Program-made: the position numbers and the translations under genes
Notes under the pieces: generated by a model
What the model saw: the letters and a program-made list of their open reading frames with translations, nothing else
What the model was told of the DNA's origin: nothing
The model's database searches: none
Shown here: in pieces, positions 50,963 through 51,100 of the stretch
Position numbering within the stretch: the first letter of the stretch is position 1
How the letters are laid out: every line of letters begins with the position of its first letter
Origin: an uncultured Prevotellaceae bacterium
Lineage (GTDB): Bacteria; Bacteroidota; Bacteroidia; Bacteroidales; Bacteroidaceae
Direction: 5' to 3'
Length of the DNA stretch: 51,100 nucleotides
NCBI GenBank assembly: GCA_900316985.1
Contig: ONFE01000008.1
Coordinates: 1 to 51,100, forward strand

Positions 50963-51100
50963 TGTGTTCATTAAGTCAAAGATCGTTTCTATATGTCAGT
51001 GAGGAGCGTATCGCGAAATTGCTCCCTAATCAAATCGCATCTCTAAATGCACTGCAAAGATACAACATTCTTCCGACCAGATAGTCACTTATGGGTACCT
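50963..51100. other. Right edge, no gene seen; isolated minus-strand -7 box
   Basis: No credible reading frame is visible in the last 140 bp. A minus-strand TATCTTTG followed by GCAG lies near 51053-51060, facing leftwards into gene-free sequence, but no TTTG is seen at -33. It may drive a short RNA or be chance. Confidence 0.35.

Overview
The window is a chromosomal segment of a Bacteroidales bacterium, most likely a Prevotella-type organism. The signs are: promoters of the Bacteroidetes form TTTG-N19/20-TAnnTTTG in front of many genes; no Shine-Dalgarno sequences, with A-rich leaders instead; families typical of the group (DUF3078, DUF1573, DUF4348-like, YtxH trio, BspA-like LRR and Big_2 secreted proteins); and secreted proteins that share a short C-terminal tail of the form K-G-x-x-x-K-N-G-K-K. 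No phage, integrase, transposase or CRISPR array is visible.

Layout. 1-2477: an accessory patch with a 21-bp inverted repeat, a small acidic ORF and a BspA-like secreted protein. 2841-6600: the thrS-infC-rpmI-rplT translation cluster on the minus strand. 6664-10270: TPR protein, def, ruvX and a SPOR lipoprotein. 10481-11399: a plus-strand YtxH / holin-like / coiled-coil trio, followed by a convergent candidate small RNA. 11615-14300: MBL-fold hydrolase, murB and a lipoprotein. 14583-16815: pheS and dinB. 16812-20429: an SOS-type mutagenesis operon (B3/4 protein, umuD, umuC) with a CE15-like glucuronoyl esterase between umuD and umuC. 20573-23486: ligA and an AlbA_2 protein. 23560-29165: a second small acidic ORF plus a giant Big_2 protein, a repeat-rich 580-bp spacer, and a third tailed secreted protein. 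29312-31567: GH5 mannanase-like enzyme and a BadF-type sugar kinase. 31645-36734: MscS channel, FAD oxidoreductase and an alpha/beta hydrolase. 36908-41124: envelope proteins, tRNA-Ser(CGA), YigZ, DUF1015, and two winged-helix-like small proteins, one with a histone H1-like tail. 41270-50906: aspS, DUF1573, DUF3078, yidC, an S9 peptidase and an MFS transporter.

The most unusual content is not a classical gene cassette but a set of small dispersed DNA elements. (1) At least 18 short tandem arrays, mostly of period 7 or 8, whose unit carries a stop codon on one strand. Several begin at the true stop codon of a gene, so they put stops in all three frames. Where similar arrays lie inside genes they lie in the stop-free orientation (BadF-type kinase, FAD oxidoreductase, S9 peptidase). 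(2) A roughly 78-bp promoter-bearing element, tandemly duplicated before pheS and present again before ligA. (3) GC-rich palindromic elements: one inserted in frame in ligA, and one MITE-like pair between def and the TPR gene that appears to supply the TPR protein's start codon. (4) A self-contained promoter-sRNA-terminator unit near 11,440-11,540. (5) A twice-occurring pairing of a tailed secreted protein with a small ORF ending in IWGD and a run of acidic residues.

Coordinates of motifs were counted by eye and may be off by one or two bases. Family names come from recognising protein motifs; no database search was run.
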